Assembly: GCF_024499055.1 (NCBI RefSeq)
Contig: NZ_CP071249.1
Location: 1,639,501-1,703,500 of the forward strand
DNA: 64,000 nt
Origin: Turicibacter bilis
Lineage (GTDB): Bacteria; Bacillota_I; Bacilli_A; MOL361; Turicibacteraceae
Direction of reading: 5' to 3'
Positions within the stretch are counted from its first letter, which is position 1, and each line of letters opens with the position of its first letter. A program made the translations under genes and the position numbers. The notes under the pieces were generated by a model. It ran no database searches, was not told where the DNA came from, and worked only from the letters and a program-made list of their open reading frames with translations. This document shows positions 18,779 through 27,592 of the stretch, piece by piece.

Positions 18779-18884
18779 AATTTATCTAAAATCTTATGAC
18801 TTCTTTACAACTCAAACGACGTAAATCCAACTTTTTCGTCGCCTTCACAGTGTATAATGAGAAAATCATATGGAGGTGAATGCT

Positions 18885-20102
18885 GTGAGCCGTTATCAAA
18901 ATAAACAAAAAAAGATTTGGTTTAATATTATCACACTTAATATTTTAACTTTAATTATTGGGGGATGCGCGTACTATTATTACGAAACAAGCACACTCAT
19001 TAAATCATTAAATACTAAAATTGAGCAACAAAATCAAACAATTGATCAACAACATCATGCCCAAACAGCATTAATTGATGCCAATCATTCGCTACAACAA
19101 CAACTAGAAGAGGCCCTACAAACAAAACTAACATTAGAAGATGAAAATACATCTCAAGAAGATCAACTTGTAGCATTAACTGAGCAAAATGAGCAACTCA
19201 ATCAGAATATTAGTAGCTTGAGCAGTCAGTTAGATGAACTAACTAAATTAAACGAACAATATATCGCCGAACGACCACTCAGTGTTATAGATCTTGAAAC
19301 AAAATATCGAAAACTTCTTGGAGAGGCACAAACTAAAGCGAGCGAACTAGAGACAGCAAAAAATGAAGTTCAAAAAGAACATGATAAAATCCAAAACTAT
19401 TATAATGAAATTAACGAACATTTTTATATTAAAGATGATTTAAAAGTAAAACTTGTTGAAACAAGAACGGAAAATCAGCATTATTGGGTCACTGAAGTGA
19501 TTTCGTCTGATACCACTCCCCTAAAAGGGGCGATGGCCAATGATACGTACAATGGAAATCGGGAGACTATCTCCTCTATGGCCAATCGTTTAAATGCCGT
19601 ACTTGCCATTAACGCCTCAGGCTTTTATGCTAAAACAAATAAACCGATGGGAACTGTCGTTCGCAACGGAGAACTTATTAGCCTTGACTCTGCCTATACA
19701 GAGGAAATTTTATCTTTACAATCAGATGGCAATTTAAATTTTACAACTGTTAATACAGAAGAAGAATTTAATTCCGGTGATATTGAGCAAACCTTTACTT
19801 TTGGTCCTATTCTTATTCGAGATGGACAAGCTACTCAGTTAAGTGATAAAAGTCGTCATCCAAGAACCGCAATTGGTCAACTCAATGATAATCGATATGT
19901 GATTGTTGTTGTTGAAGGGCGAATGGAAGGTGCGGATGGAATGACCTTAAATGAACTTCAACAAATTTTTTTAAATCTCGGATGCAAAACTGCCTATAAC
20001 TTAGATGGTGGTGGATCGACTAGCCTTTACTTCCAAGGAAAATTAATTAACACTCCCTCTGATGGAAGTGAGCGCTCAGTGGTCGATATGATTTATTTCT
20101 AA
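18885..20102 (+). CDS. Membrane-anchored phosphodiester glycosidase (NAGPA-domain) family protein
   Basis: This roughly 405-aa protein has an N-terminal membrane anchor (WFNIITLNILTLIIGG). A Gln/Glu-rich coiled coil follows (about residues 35-155), then a C-terminal NAGPA/DUF2233 domain with INASGFYAKTNKPMG, HPRTAIGQL, VVVEGRMEGADGMTL and NLDGGGSTSLYF. The family includes enzymes that cleave GlcNAc-1-phosphodiesters; the bacterial role is thought to involve cell-surface glycans. The start is uncertain: GGAGGTG overlaps the ATG at 18870 and is well placed for GTG 18885, which I prefer. The stop abuts the left end of the insertion sequence, so any native 3' sequence may have been displaced. Confidence 0.85.
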   Translation: MSRYQNKQKKIWFNIITLNILTLIIGGCAYYYYETSTLIKSLNTKIEQQNQTIDQQHHAQTALIDANHSLQQQLEEALQTKLTLEDENTSQEDQLVALTEQNEQLNQNISSLSSQLDELTKLNEQYIAERPLSVIDLETKYRKLLGEAQTKASELETAKNEVQKEHDKIQNYYNEINEHFYIKDDLKVKLVETRTENQHYWVTEVISSDTTPLKGAMANDTYNGNRETISSMANRLNAVLAINASGFYAKTNKPMGTVVRNGELISLDSAYTEEILSLQSDGNLNFTTVNTEEEFNSGDIEQTFTFGPILIRDGQATQLSDKSRHPRTAIGQLNDNRYVIVVVEGRMEGADGMTLNELQQIFLNLGCKTAYNLDGGGSTSLYFQGKLINTPSDGSERSVVDMIYF

Positions 20103-20160
20103 AAGGGGCTGTATCAAAATGACTAAAACTTCATAGTCATGGAGCTACATGCTCCTTTTT
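20101..20160. repeat. Terminator-like repeat at the IS left end
   Basis: The sequence folds as AAAAGG...GGGC/GCTCC outer pairs, TGTA/TACA, then ATGACT/AGTCAT, ending in seven Ts. It matches, at about 85% by eye, a stand-alone copy at 31730-31791 (reverse strand). It serves as the left end of the insertion sequence and could also terminate the gene ending at 20102. Confidence 0.7.
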
Positions 20161-20280
20161 TTGGCTATTCATCGTAAAAAAATTAGGCCCTGGATTGAAT
20201 TTTATGGATTGAATTTATTTTTGAGTACGATGAAAAGAAGGACGTTTCTTTCCTTCAAAATGACCGTATATTCTGATTTT

Positions 20281-21897
20281 TTAAGCCACTTTTTGTGTAT
20301 GGAGTTGTTGCCCGCAACGATTGTTTTGGATTTTGTTATGTAATTTTTGTACATTATATCCAAAACATAGAAGCAACATTTCTACTGTGACATGAACTTT
20401 TCCGCGGGTTAAAAATTTTCTGAAGCCGTAATCTTGTTTTAACACGCCAAAAGCACCTTCAACTTGAATGGGGCGATTCTTTCTTAAAATAATCCCTTCT
20501 TCACTTTGGATATTTTCAAGTGACTCTGTTCTTAGCGAAAGCATTTTTTTAGACACTTCTATTCGTTTATGGTTTCCTTCTTTCGCTTTTGTACATTTGG
20601 AACGCAAGGGACAATCTTGGCAAGTTTCACATTCATAAATCGTGACTTCTTTTCGATATCCCGTCCGACTTTCTCGACTTTTAACTTCGATCGGTTTTAA
20701 CACTCTTCCATTGGCACACGTATAGGTATCTGTGAGTTCATCATATGCCATGTTTTCTCGTTTCCCCAGTTGAGCTTTATATTTTCTTGTTTTTGAGGCT
20801 TCATAGTTGAGAGGCTTAATGAAAACTTTTTGATGGTTCTCCTTCAAATAAGCATAATTTTCTTCACTTTCATAACCTGCATCTGCGATCACCCGTTCAA
20901 ATGTGTTAGATAATCGAGATTCCATGGATGTCAGAAAGGGAATCAAAGTCGTGACATCATTGGCCGAACTAAAGATTCCAACATGCACAATATACTCCGC
21001 TTCAACGCCAATTTGGACATTATATCCTGGTTTTAATTGACCATTTTTCATGTGATCGTCTTTCATTCTCATAAAAGTGGCATCAACATCCGTTTTTGAA
21101 CAACTTGAACGATGCTCGCCAATCCTTTCTTGATACGTCAAATACATGTTCTGTTTTTCAATATAATCCTCGAGTGCTTCCACTTGACGTTGGAGAACGG
21201 TTTTTCTCTTTCCTTTTCCAGAAACAAATTCAATGGATTGTTCAATCACTCGTTGTTTCAAATTCATTAAACAAGATTCTAAAACATCTAAGGGTTGATT
21301 CGAATTGAACTGATACGTTGTTAGATACATTTCGTTGATTTGTTGAAGCAGTTTTTCAATTTTTGTATGAAGTTTAGATTCATTTTTAGTGACTGATTTT
21401 AACCAAACAAAGGAATAACGATTGGCATTCGCTTCAATTTTTGTTCCATCAATAAATAGGTTTTTAAAATGAATTTCATCTAAGGCGTGAAGACGCTCAA
21501 TCCATTGATCAAATAAATCTTCCATGACACCATCGCTTAAATGATGTTTTCTAAATCGATTAATCGTATGATGGCTAGGCGCGGGATAACCGTTTAACAA
21601 CCAGATAAAATGAATATCCCGTTGACAAAGTCGCTGAATTTCTCGCGAAGAGAAAGCGCGATTCATATACGCGTAAACTAAAATCTTAAACATAATAACC
21701 GGTGGTACGACAGAATTTCTCCCTTGATCAGAGTAAGTGCTTAATAATTTTTTATCATCTAATCCCTCCAATAATTGATTAAGCAAACGTACAGGGTCAT
21801 GAGGTGCAATATAAACTTGAATATCCATCGTTAAAGAGAGTTGATATCCAGCTGAATAAGTTGTATAATCTTGATGTATATTTTCTTTTTTTAGCAT
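20281..21897 (-). CDS. IS1182-family transposase
   Basis: This roughly 538-aa DDE transposase begins with the DUF772-type N-terminal domain (PPVIMFKILVYAYM, LNGYPAPSHHTINRFR). It carries FIDGTKIEANANRY, AMRMKDD-like MKNGQLKPGYNVQIG, the DDE-region ADAGYESEENY, and a Cys-rich segment (CETCQDCPLRSKC). It ends with the C-terminal IS1182 domain. No frameshift or stop is seen, so it may be active. The ATG at 21897 is preferred over an in-frame TTG. A terminator hairpin sits directly upstream (21911-21944). Confidence 0.95.
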   Translation of the reverse strand: MLKKENIHQDYTTYSAGYQLSLTMDIQVYIAPHDPVRLLNQLLEGLDDKKLLSTYSDQGRNSVVPPVIMFKILVYAYMNRAFSSREIQRLCQRDIHFIWLLNGYPAPSHHTINRFRKHHLSDGVMEDLFDQWIERLHALDEIHFKNLFIDGTKIEANANRYSFVWLKSVTKNESKLHTKIEKLLQQINEMYLTTYQFNSNQPLDVLESCLMNLKQRVIEQSIEFVSGKGKRKTVLQRQVEALEDYIEKQNMYLTYQERIGEHRSSCSKTDVDATFMRMKDDHMKNGQLKPGYNVQIGVEAEYIVHVGIFSSANDVTTLIPFLTSMESRLSNTFERVIADAGYESEENYAYLKENHQKVFIKPLNYEASKTRKYKAQLGKRENMAYDELTDTYTCANGRVLKPIEVKSRESRTGYRKEVTIYECETCQDCPLRSKCTKAKEGNHKRIEVSKKMLSLRTESLENIQSEEGIILRKNRPIQVEGAFGVLKQDYGFRKFLTRGKVHVTVEMLLLCFGYNVQKLHNKIQNNRCGQQLHTQKVA

Positions 21898-21910
21898 AAA
21901 AAAAGTATAC

Positions 21911-21944
21911 AAAAAAGCAGTCCCGAATGGGACTGCCTTTTTTT
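21911..21944. terminator. Bidirectional hairpin shielding the transposase from outside transcription
   Basis: GCAGTCCC-gaat-GGGACTGC is flanked by A- and T-runs and lies between the IS right end and the transposase start. Such hairpins would stop transcripts entering the element from a neighbouring promoter. Confidence 0.8.
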
Positions 21945-22128
21945 GTAAACTCTAGTTTTTTAATTCAAAGGGCCATCTATTTTGAGACAGCCCCTTTTTT
22001 TACATAACTCCATTTATTTACTAAATAACAATCATCTGTATAAATAAAATAAAGTCTCCACCCATGTAAGTGATGAATTAAGAACATCTCTTTTACATAG
22101 AAAATTGGACTGTTTAAGTCAAAAACAC

Positions 22129-22156
22129 AAAAAAAGAAGCCTTGGCTTCCTTTTTA
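22129..22156 (-). terminator. Terminator of the folP-folB-folK operon
   Basis: AAGAAGCC-tt-GGCTTCCTTTTT lies at the 3' end of folK. Confidence 0.88.
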
Positions 22157-22636
22157 TTTTGATGAAATAATTTTTAAGGCTTCTTGATTAAAATTTTGTG
22201 CCCAATCTTGTACCTTTTTTTCTTTAACAACTAACTGTGGACAAATCTCTGCTAGTGGAATCATCACAAAATCACGTTCTGTCATATATGGATGTGGCAC
22301 GATTAAACGTTCACACTCAATTTTCTCATCATTATAAATTAAAATATCCACATCGATCACACGAGGTCCCCACTTAAACTCACGTACACGTCCAAGCTCA
22401 TTTTCAATCTGTTGACAAACATCCAATAGTTCAATTGGACCTAACGTCGTTTCAATTTCAACAACTAAATTCATAAAAATATCTTGGTCAACATATCCCC
22501 ATGGTGCTGTTTCATACAAAGATGATAACGTCGTAATCGTTATTTGTTCGTGATGATTTAGTATTTGAATCGCATCATACAAATAACGCTTTTTATCTCC
22601 CATGTTTGAACCTAGTCCTAAATAGGCTTTATTCAT
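22154..22636 (-). CDS. folK: 2-amino-4-hydroxy-6-hydroxymethyldihydropteridine pyrophosphokinase
   Basis: At about 160 aa it carries the HPPK signatures LGLGSNMGDKKRYLYDA, SLYETAPWGYVDQ, and GRVREFKWGPRVIDVDILI with the catalytic acidic pair. It transfers pyrophosphate from ATP to the pterin alcohol. The start is set at ATG 22636, because AGGAG sits only 2 bases before the first ATG (22642) but 8 before this one. It is the last gene of folP-folB-folK, 5 bp downstream of folB. Confidence 0.95.
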   Translation of the reverse strand: MNKAYLGLGSNMGDKKRYLYDAIQILNHHEQITITTLSSLYETAPWGYVDQDIFMNLVVEIETTLGPIELLDVCQQIENELGRVREFKWGPRVIDVDILIYNDEKIECERLIVPHPYMTERDFVMIPLAEICPQLVVKEKKVQDWAQNFNQEALKIISSK

Positions 22637-22647
22637 TCTCATCGCTC

Positions 22648-23010
22648 CTAACGTGTCACTGTTAAACTAACAGCAGCTGTGCCGTTAAAGTTTGCGATGG
22701 GTGGTTGCATTTTACGAACCTCAACTGTTACTTTCTCAACTGATAGATAAGTTTCAATTAACTTATTTCCAATACGATAAGCTAACGTTTCTAATAAATC
22801 AACATGTTCACCATACATCACATCTTCAACTAAAGCATACGCATCTGCGTAATTAATCGTTAAATTTAACGCATCAACTGCTCCTGCTTTTACGACACAA
22901 TCTGTTGTCATCCATACATCCACTTTAAATTTTTGATCAAATTCATATTCATGTGGACAAGCCCCATGGCGTGTAATAAAAATCATATCATTCAACATAA
23001 TTTTTCCCAT
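22648..23010 (-). CDS. folB: Dihydroneopterin aldolase
   Basis: This 120-aa protein has the typical fold sequence: FITRHGACPHEYEFDQKFKVDVWM, LNLTINYADAY (active-site Tyr) and LLETLAYRIGNKLI, ending with PIANFNGTAAVSLTV. It cleaves 7,8-dihydroneopterin to the pterin alcohol used by FolK. It sits between folP (15 bp upstream) and folK (5 bp downstream), a standard folate operon. Confidence 0.95.
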   Translation of the reverse strand: MGKIMLNDMIFITRHGACPHEYEFDQKFKVDVWMTTDCVVKAGAVDALNLTINYADAYALVEDVMYGEHVDLLETLAYRIGNKLIETYLSVEKVTVEVRKMQPPIANFNGTAAVSLTVTR

Positions 23011-23025
23011 ATTTATATCCTCACT

Positions 23026-23868
23026 TTATACATAATTTAAAAGGGTTTGCATCACTTTTGCTGCCCGCGAATTTTCAAGTACATCATGTACACGCACAAT
23101 TTCAACTTCTTGACTCACAGCAAAGCAAGTAGCTGCCATTGTACCTTCCGTACGATTGTTAACATCAAGCCCGCCAAGTAAATGTCCAATCGATCCTTTC
23201 TTACTTACACCAAGTAAAATTGGATACCCTAGGTCATGTAATTCGGAAACTCGTTGCATTAATTCAATATTACCCTCAACAGTTTTAGCAAAACCAATTC
23301 CTGGATCAATAATAATTTTATCGTCTGGTACTCCAGCTACTTTCACTAGATCAATACACTCTTTCAGCTCAGCTTTCACTGTATCAACAATATCTTCATA
23401 TTCTGTTAATTCACCACTAATCGTAGTGATACAATTTGTTTCATTTAAATTCGGCTTACGATTGTGCATTAAAATAACATAAGCACCACTTTGAGCCATA
23501 ACTTCTGGCATTAATGGATCAAACTTAGCACCACCAATATCGTTAATAATTGTCGCTCCCACTTCAACCGCTTGTCTTGCCACTTCTGCTTTATAAGTGT
23601 CTACTGAAATGGGCACATCAATTTCACTCGCTAATCGTTTAATAACAGGAATTACACGCGCTAACTCTTCTTCAAGTTCTACAATAGTTGAACCCGGACG
23701 TGTCGATTCACCACCGACATCAATAATATCGGCCCCATCTGCTACCATTTGTTTAGCTCGAGCCACAATCTCATCTAAATGTTGATAACTTCCTCCATCT
23801 GAGAAACTATCTGGGGTAGTGTTTAATATTCCCATAATTAATGTCTTTTTTTCACTTGGCCACATCAT
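23026..23868 (-). CDS. folP: Dihydropteroate synthase
   Basis: This 280-aa TIM barrel has the DHPS signatures MGILNTTPDSFSDGG, DIIDVGGESTRPGS, VDTYKAEVA, INDIGGAKFDP, DPGIGFAKT and LLGVSKKGSIG. It condenses pABA with the pterin pyrophosphate and is the target of sulfonamides. First gene of the operon; no GTP cyclohydrolase gene is nearby. GAGGGA precedes the ATG pair. Confidence 0.96.
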   Translation of the reverse strand: MMWPSEKKTLIMGILNTTPDSFSDGGSYQHLDEIVARAKQMVADGADIIDVGGESTRPGSTIVELEEELARVIPVIKRLASEIDVPISVDTYKAEVARQAVEVGATIINDIGGAKFDPLMPEVMAQSGAYVILMHNRKPNLNETNCITTISGELTEYEDIVDTVKAELKECIDLVKVAGVPDDKIIIDPGIGFAKTVEGNIELMQRVSELHDLGYPILLGVSKKGSIGHLLGGLDVNNRTEGTMAATCFAVSQEVEIVRVHDVLENSRAAKVMQTLLNYV

Positions 23869-23937
23869 AATCCCTCATTTTTCATCAATATCCATAACTT
23901 AGTATAAGTATAATTCATCTTTTTCATGAAGTAAATA

Positions 23938-23970
23938 AAGAAAAAGCATCGATTACTCGATGCCTATTTT
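23938..23970 (-). terminator. Terminator of the rubrerythrin gene
   Basis: GCATCGA-ttac-TCGATGC is flanked by A- and T-rich runs at the stop codon. Confidence 0.82.
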
Positions 23971-24566
23971 TGTTCAGTTAGCTCTTCTCCATGTACTTTG
24001 AAATATCCCTTTGGATGCTTACAAACTGGACAGATAGTCGGTGCTGCTACTCCATAATGAATATGCCCACAAACTTGACACTCCCAGGCAACGGGAGTTG
24101 CCTTTTTAAACATCGTGTCATCCTCTAACTCTTTGGCTAATTTCGCAAATCGTTTACTATGTATTTCCTCAATTTTAGCAATCATATTAAATGAAGCTGC
24201 AATTTGATTAAATCCTTCTTCTTTTGCCACTCTAGCAAACGTAGGATAAACTTGTTCATGTTCATGACTTTCGGCAGCGACAGATGCTAATAAGTTTTTC
24301 ACCGTATTTTCTTGATATAAATCAACAGGATAAGCCGCATCAATCTCAATTTCTTCTCCATTGAACTCTTCAGCTAAATACTCAAAAAAGATTTTTCCAT
24401 GCATACGTTCCTGTTCAGCGGTATAGTTAAAAACATCCGCTACTAATGGATAACCTTGTTTTTGTGCAATCCCTGCATAAAATGTATATCGGTTTCTAGC
24501 CTGCGATTCTCCCGCGAATGCTCTCATTAAATTTTTATGTGTTTCAGTCCCTTTTAAAGATGCCAT
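23964..24566 (-). CDS. Rubrerythrin
   Basis: At 200 aa it has the ferritin-like diiron domain first, with EXXH motifs (FAGESQARNRYTFYAG, YTAEQERMHGKIF, SHEHEQVYPTF, KIEEIHSKRF). A C-terminal rubredoxin domain follows (CQVCGHIHYG and CPVCKHPKGYF). It reduces H2O2 using electrons from rubredoxin or NADH-dependent reductases and complements the flavodiiron fusion at the left end of the window. CGGAGGTTGGG precedes the ATG. Monocistronic. Confidence 0.97.
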   Translation of the reverse strand: MASLKGTETHKNLMRAFAGESQARNRYTFYAGIAQKQGYPLVADVFNYTAEQERMHGKIFFEYLAEEFNGEEIEIDAAYPVDLYQENTVKNLLASVAAESHEHEQVYPTFARVAKEEGFNQIAASFNMIAKIEEIHSKRFAKLAKELEDDTMFKKATPVAWECQVCGHIHYGVAAPTICPVCKHPKGYFKVHGEELTEQK

Positions 24567-24704
24567 ATTCCCAACCTCCGTTAATCTGAATGATAATTTT
24601 ATTGTGGGAGGTTCAAAAAAGATTATTCAAAAAAATTCAAACTTTAATTAATCTGCTATCAGTCACACACAAAAAGGACTCGCTTTCTCCTATTTTTTTG
24701 TTCA

Positions 24705-25124
24705 TTAATATTTTTCTTGTAAATATCTACAAATCAGTACAAGCTGTGAATTAAATTCTTTTACATACGGTAATGTCGTATCTTTTTTCGGTTGAAAGCA
24801 GATAATTTCATCATCAGCAAATGATAAGATTAATCGGTGACAATTCTCAGCTAATTGGTACTCACTTTTCACAAGATAACGAAGACTTCGTGTAACTACG
24901 CGAATCACTTCTAAATCATAAGTAATCGTGATGAGTTGATAGGTTGGCGTAAAAATATAAAGAATCAAATCCTCATCACGACAGTATAAGTTTTTAGGAT
25001 AGACGAGGATTTCATTATCTAAAATAAGGATTTCATCTAAAGCTTTTAACATATAAATAAGCGCAATCGATTGTGAATCAATATAACGCATTGAACTTTC
25101 TCTTAACTGGCTAATCGTAATCAT
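24705..25124 (-). CDS. Hypothetical protein, 139 aa
   Basis: I do not recognise this protein. It is soluble with mixed charge and alternating beta-like hydrophobic stretches (EILILDNEILVYPK, LILYIFTPTYQLITITYD). Its ribosome binding site AAGGGAG forms the 3' arm of the hairpin at 25131-25163, which also looks like the terminator of the upstream gene. Expression may therefore be reduced unless the hairpin is opened. Only a weak AGGA/TCCT hairpin follows it. Confidence 0.7.
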   Translation of the reverse strand: MITISQLRESSMRYIDSQSIALIYMLKALDEILILDNEILVYPKNLYCRDEDLILYIFTPTYQLITITYDLEVIRVVTRSLRYLVKSEYQLAENCHRLILSFADDEIICFQPKKDTTLPYVKEFNSQLVLICRYLQEKY

Positions 25125-25130
25125 AAAAAA

Positions 25131-25163
25131 ACTCCCTTCACAACAACATATGTCGAAAAGGGA
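25131..25163 (-). promoter_or_regulatory. Hairpin combining a terminator and the next gene's ribosome binding site
   Basis: On the minus strand ACTCCCTT and AAGGGAGT pair across about 18 bases and are followed by seven Ts and then the ATG of the gene ending at 25124. The 3' arm AAGGGAG is also the only Shine-Dalgarno-like sequence for that gene. Confidence 0.6.
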
Positions 25164-25175
25164 GTAGACATGCTT

Positions 25176-26144
25176 TTATTCAGTGATTCGTAATAAGTAA
25201 TTATAAATAGCAAGCTGATCTTGATTTACAGGGCTCAGCTTTGGTTCTTTTAAGGTATATGGAACATGAACCACATCTCGAATGAATTTCATTCGTTTTT
25301 GAGCGACTTTTTCATAAAATTCTTTTTTATCTTTCGTTCTTAAATAGTTTTTTAATGGTAAGCTTAATTGCTCCAGTTGTGGATATTGATCATAATACAA
25401 TGCCACTAAGTCAATCGTCGCTACATTTGCACGATCGTACTTCATGGTTTTAGGATTCAATAACTGAGTGTAGTAGTAACTTAGCTCTGTCATAATAGTA
25501 ACATCTTGTCCATCTTTAGCTAATCGTTTCGTAGATTGGCTGGCATACTTTTGACTGTGTAAACTATGTCTTAAATGACTCGATTCTGCAAAATGTGTAT
25601 TGATAACATCTTGTGCCATTAACCAGTTATAAACACTATAAAAGTTGGCTAATTCTAGATGTCCTAGTTTTGCTAACGTTACAGAAATTCGATTTCTCAA
25701 ATGACATCTAGCCTTAGCATCCTCCTCATTATGATATAAGAAAACATAAACTTTTAATCGCAATTGAAGTGGTAAATAATCGAGCGGTGTCGTCGGATAA
25801 ACCCTGAATTTCCCTTGATAAATCCATGCAATTCGCTGAGTTAAGAACTTATTTAAGGTCTCTGTTTCTAACCTTGCATCTTGAAGAACATTTTGAAACG
25901 ATGAATTAAAATATGACTCTAACCGATTGAGCTTTGATTTTGCTAATGAGACATACCAATCAGGTAATGTTTCAGATGCTTTTAACATCTGATAAACATA
26001 TAAATATTTAATATTCAATAAATAACCTTTGCTTCCTATATCATTACTTGCTTTTTTAAATGGATTCAATAATGTAATATCAGGGTCATGTTGATAACTA
26101 TCTAATAACTTCTCAGCTTTATAAATAGATTTTTTAAATTTCAT
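25176..26144 (-). CDS. Hypothetical protein, about 322 aa
   Basis: The family is not recognised. It is basic and soluble by eye, rich in Tyr and Leu, with helical character throughout and no clear motif (for example LRLKVYVFLYHNEEDAKARCH in the middle). The in-frame GTG at 26153 overlaps GGGGTG, which better serves the ATG at 26144. It is followed by the hairpin at 25131-25163 and probably precedes the 139-aa gene in a leaky operon. Confidence 0.7.
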   Translation of the reverse strand: MKFKKSIYKAEKLLDSYQHDPDITLLNPFKKASNDIGSKGYLLNIKYLYVYQMLKASETLPDWYVSLAKSKLNRLESYFNSSFQNVLQDARLETETLNKFLTQRIAWIYQGKFRVYPTTPLDYLPLQLRLKVYVFLYHNEEDAKARCHLRNRISVTLAKLGHLELANFYSVYNWLMAQDVINTHFAESSHLRHSLHSQKYASQSTKRLAKDGQDVTIMTELSYYYTQLLNPKTMKYDRANVATIDLVALYYDQYPQLEQLSLPLKNYLRTKDKKEFYEKVAQKRMKFIRDVVHVPYTLKEPKLSPVNQDQLAIYNYLLRITE

Positions 26145-26238
26145 ATTTCTCACCCCGCCTATATCAATTAAACTTTTAGGTTCCTATTACATTATATGCA
26201 CGATGATGTCTATTTTTGTTAATGCTTTCCGAAAACAT

Positions 26239-26270
26239 AAAAAAAGAAGGGAGGACTTCCCTTCTTCTAT
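26239..26270 (-). terminator. Terminator of galU
   Basis: AAGAAGGGA-ggac-TCCCTTCTTCT with a preceding A-run overlaps the end of galU. Confidence 0.82.
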
Positions 26271-27250
26271 TCCACCGATAATTCTGTTTTTTCTTCAGAA
26301 ACTTCTTCTTCAGTCACTAGCTCAATTGCTTCTTGTTCTGTTTCTAATTCTGCTTTTAAACGTGGTGCAATATCATTTAATAAATAATGACGAACTTGTT
26401 TTCCTAAATCTTCACGATTCAAAGCAAAATCAATTGTTGCTTTAATAAATCCAAACTTATCCCCAACATCATAACGTTGACCTTCAAAGTCATAAGCATA
26501 CACAGCTTGACGATCCATTAAACGGTCAATTGCATCTGTTAATTGAATCTCTCCTCCAGCACCAGGCTCTTGATTTTCTAACATTTCAAAAATCTCTGGT
26601 GTTAAGACATAACGTCCCATTACCGCTAAATCAGATGGCGCGTCTTCTACCTTTGGTTTCTCAACCATACCTGTTAATTTCACCATACGACCATTTTCGG
26701 TTGGTGTATGAGACTGAGATGGACGGACGATTCCATATTTCGACACCTCTTCATGGGGTACACGTTGAACTCCCATAATTGAGCATCCAATTTTATTATA
26801 AGCTTGAACTAATTGACGTGTAGCTGGATTTTCATCATTAACAACAACGTCGTCACCTAATAAAACGACAAACGGTTCATCTTTAATAAATGTTTTTGCG
26901 CATAAAATTGCATGCCCTAATCCTTTGGCTTCTTTTTGGCGCACATAATGAATTTGAGCTAAGTTAGAAATTCCTTGAACCATTTCTAACATATCCGTTT
27001 TTCCTTTTTTCTCTAATGTATCTTCCAGCTCATATGATTTATCAAAATGGTCCTCAATCGGACGTTTCATTGAACTTGTAACAATTAAAATTTCTTCAAT
27101 TCCAGATGCTACAGCTTCTTCGACAATATATTGAATTGTTGGTTTATCAACAATAGGTAACATTTCTTTTGGTTGTGCTTTTGTTGCAGGTAAAAAACGT
27201 GTTCCTAATCCTGCTGCTGGAATAACTGCCTTTCTCACCGGTTTACGCAT
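26267..27250 (-). CDS. galU: UTP-glucose-1-phosphate uridylyltransferase
   Basis: This 327-aa protein shows the nucleotidyltransferase motif VIPAAGLGTRFLPATKAQPKEM at the N-terminus (split: VIPAAGLGTRFLP, KAQPKEMLP). It also has QYIVEEA, QKEAKGLGHAILCAK, LLGDDVV, GMVEKP, GEIQLTDAI and DVGDKFGFIKATI. It makes UDP-glucose for cell-wall polysaccharides and glycolipids. The C-terminus has an extra acidic tail (EEEVSEEKTEL). Monocistronic, with GGAG before the ATG. The name used in Bacillus is gtaB. Confidence 0.96.
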   Translation of the reverse strand: MRKPVRKAVIPAAGLGTRFLPATKAQPKEMLPIVDKPTIQYIVEEAVASGIEEILIVTSSMKRPIEDHFDKSYELEDTLEKKGKTDMLEMVQGISNLAQIHYVRQKEAKGLGHAILCAKTFIKDEPFVVLLGDDVVVNDENPATRQLVQAYNKIGCSIMGVQRVPHEEVSKYGIVRPSQSHTPTENGRMVKLTGMVEKPKVEDAPSDLAVMGRYVLTPEIFEMLENQEPGAGGEIQLTDAIDRLMDRQAVYAYDFEGQRYDVGDKFGFIKATIDFALNREDLGKQVRHYLLNDIAPRLKAELETEQEAIELVTEEEVSEEKTELSVE

Positions 27251-27444
27251 GATTTCATCTCCATTTCACTTTTAACCGCTTTTTCTAAAGCAATTATATC
27301 ATAATTTATTCTTACACATTGTAAAATTATTATAAAGATTTAAATTGATGAAATTTCTTATGTATTTTACTCACCAATCCTCACCAAATTCATAGATTAA
27401 ATTAGGTAGTAAATCTACCGATCACTTAAGTGGGGTGAATATTT

Positions 27445-27534
27445 ATGTTTGGAAATGGAAATTCTTGTTGTTTTATCTTAGTTTTATTTATTTTATTGGC
27501 AATTATCGCATGCTGCTGTAATGGTGGATTCTAA
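27445..27534 (+). CDS. 29-aa Cys-rich hydrophobic mini-protein (YjcZ-like)
   Basis: The frame MFGNGNSCCF...ACCCNGGF encodes a Gly/Asn head, a 14-residue hydrophobic helix (ILVLFILLAIIA) and a Cys-Cys-Cys-Asn-Gly-Gly tail. GTGGGGTG precedes the ATG with good spacing, and a strong terminator follows at 27562. Length and layout match the short YjcZ/sporulation membrane peptides of Bacilli, but those lack this many Cys residues. Role unknown, perhaps in the spore envelope. Confidence 0.7.
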   Translation: MFGNGNSCCFILVLFILLAIIACCCNGGF

Positions 27535-27561
27535 GCCGATAAAATTCAGTTATAAAAGTGA

Positions 27562-27592
27562 TAAAGGACTCGTTTAACAGAGTCCTTTTTTA
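27562..27592. terminator. Bidirectional terminator
   Basis: AAAGGACTC-gtttaaca-GAGTCCTTTTTT lies between the plus-strand mini-gene and the convergent gene at 27593. Confidence 0.88.

Larger units (their letters stand above)
18330..18884. other. 550-bp interval: pseudogene trace, terminator, upstream region of the 18885 gene
   Basis: This is AT-rich with no intact gene. It contains a possible broken DUF2922-like ORF (18518-18673) and a terminator hairpin (18747-18778). Promoter-like sequence for the glycosidase-family gene lies within the last 90 bases. Nothing else was identified. Confidence 0.5.
20105..21994. mobile_element. IS1182-family insertion sequence
   Basis: This 1.89-kb element is bounded by inverted repeats GGGGCTGTATCAAAAT (20105-20120) and the reverse complement of GGGGCTGTCTCAAAAT (21979-21994), 15 of 16 identical. 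It contains one full-length transposase on the minus strand. The flanks are AAAA and TTTT, which extend the inverted repeat, so no direct target duplication is certain. It lies immediately after the stop of a surface-protein gene and has not interrupted it. Confidence 0.88.
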
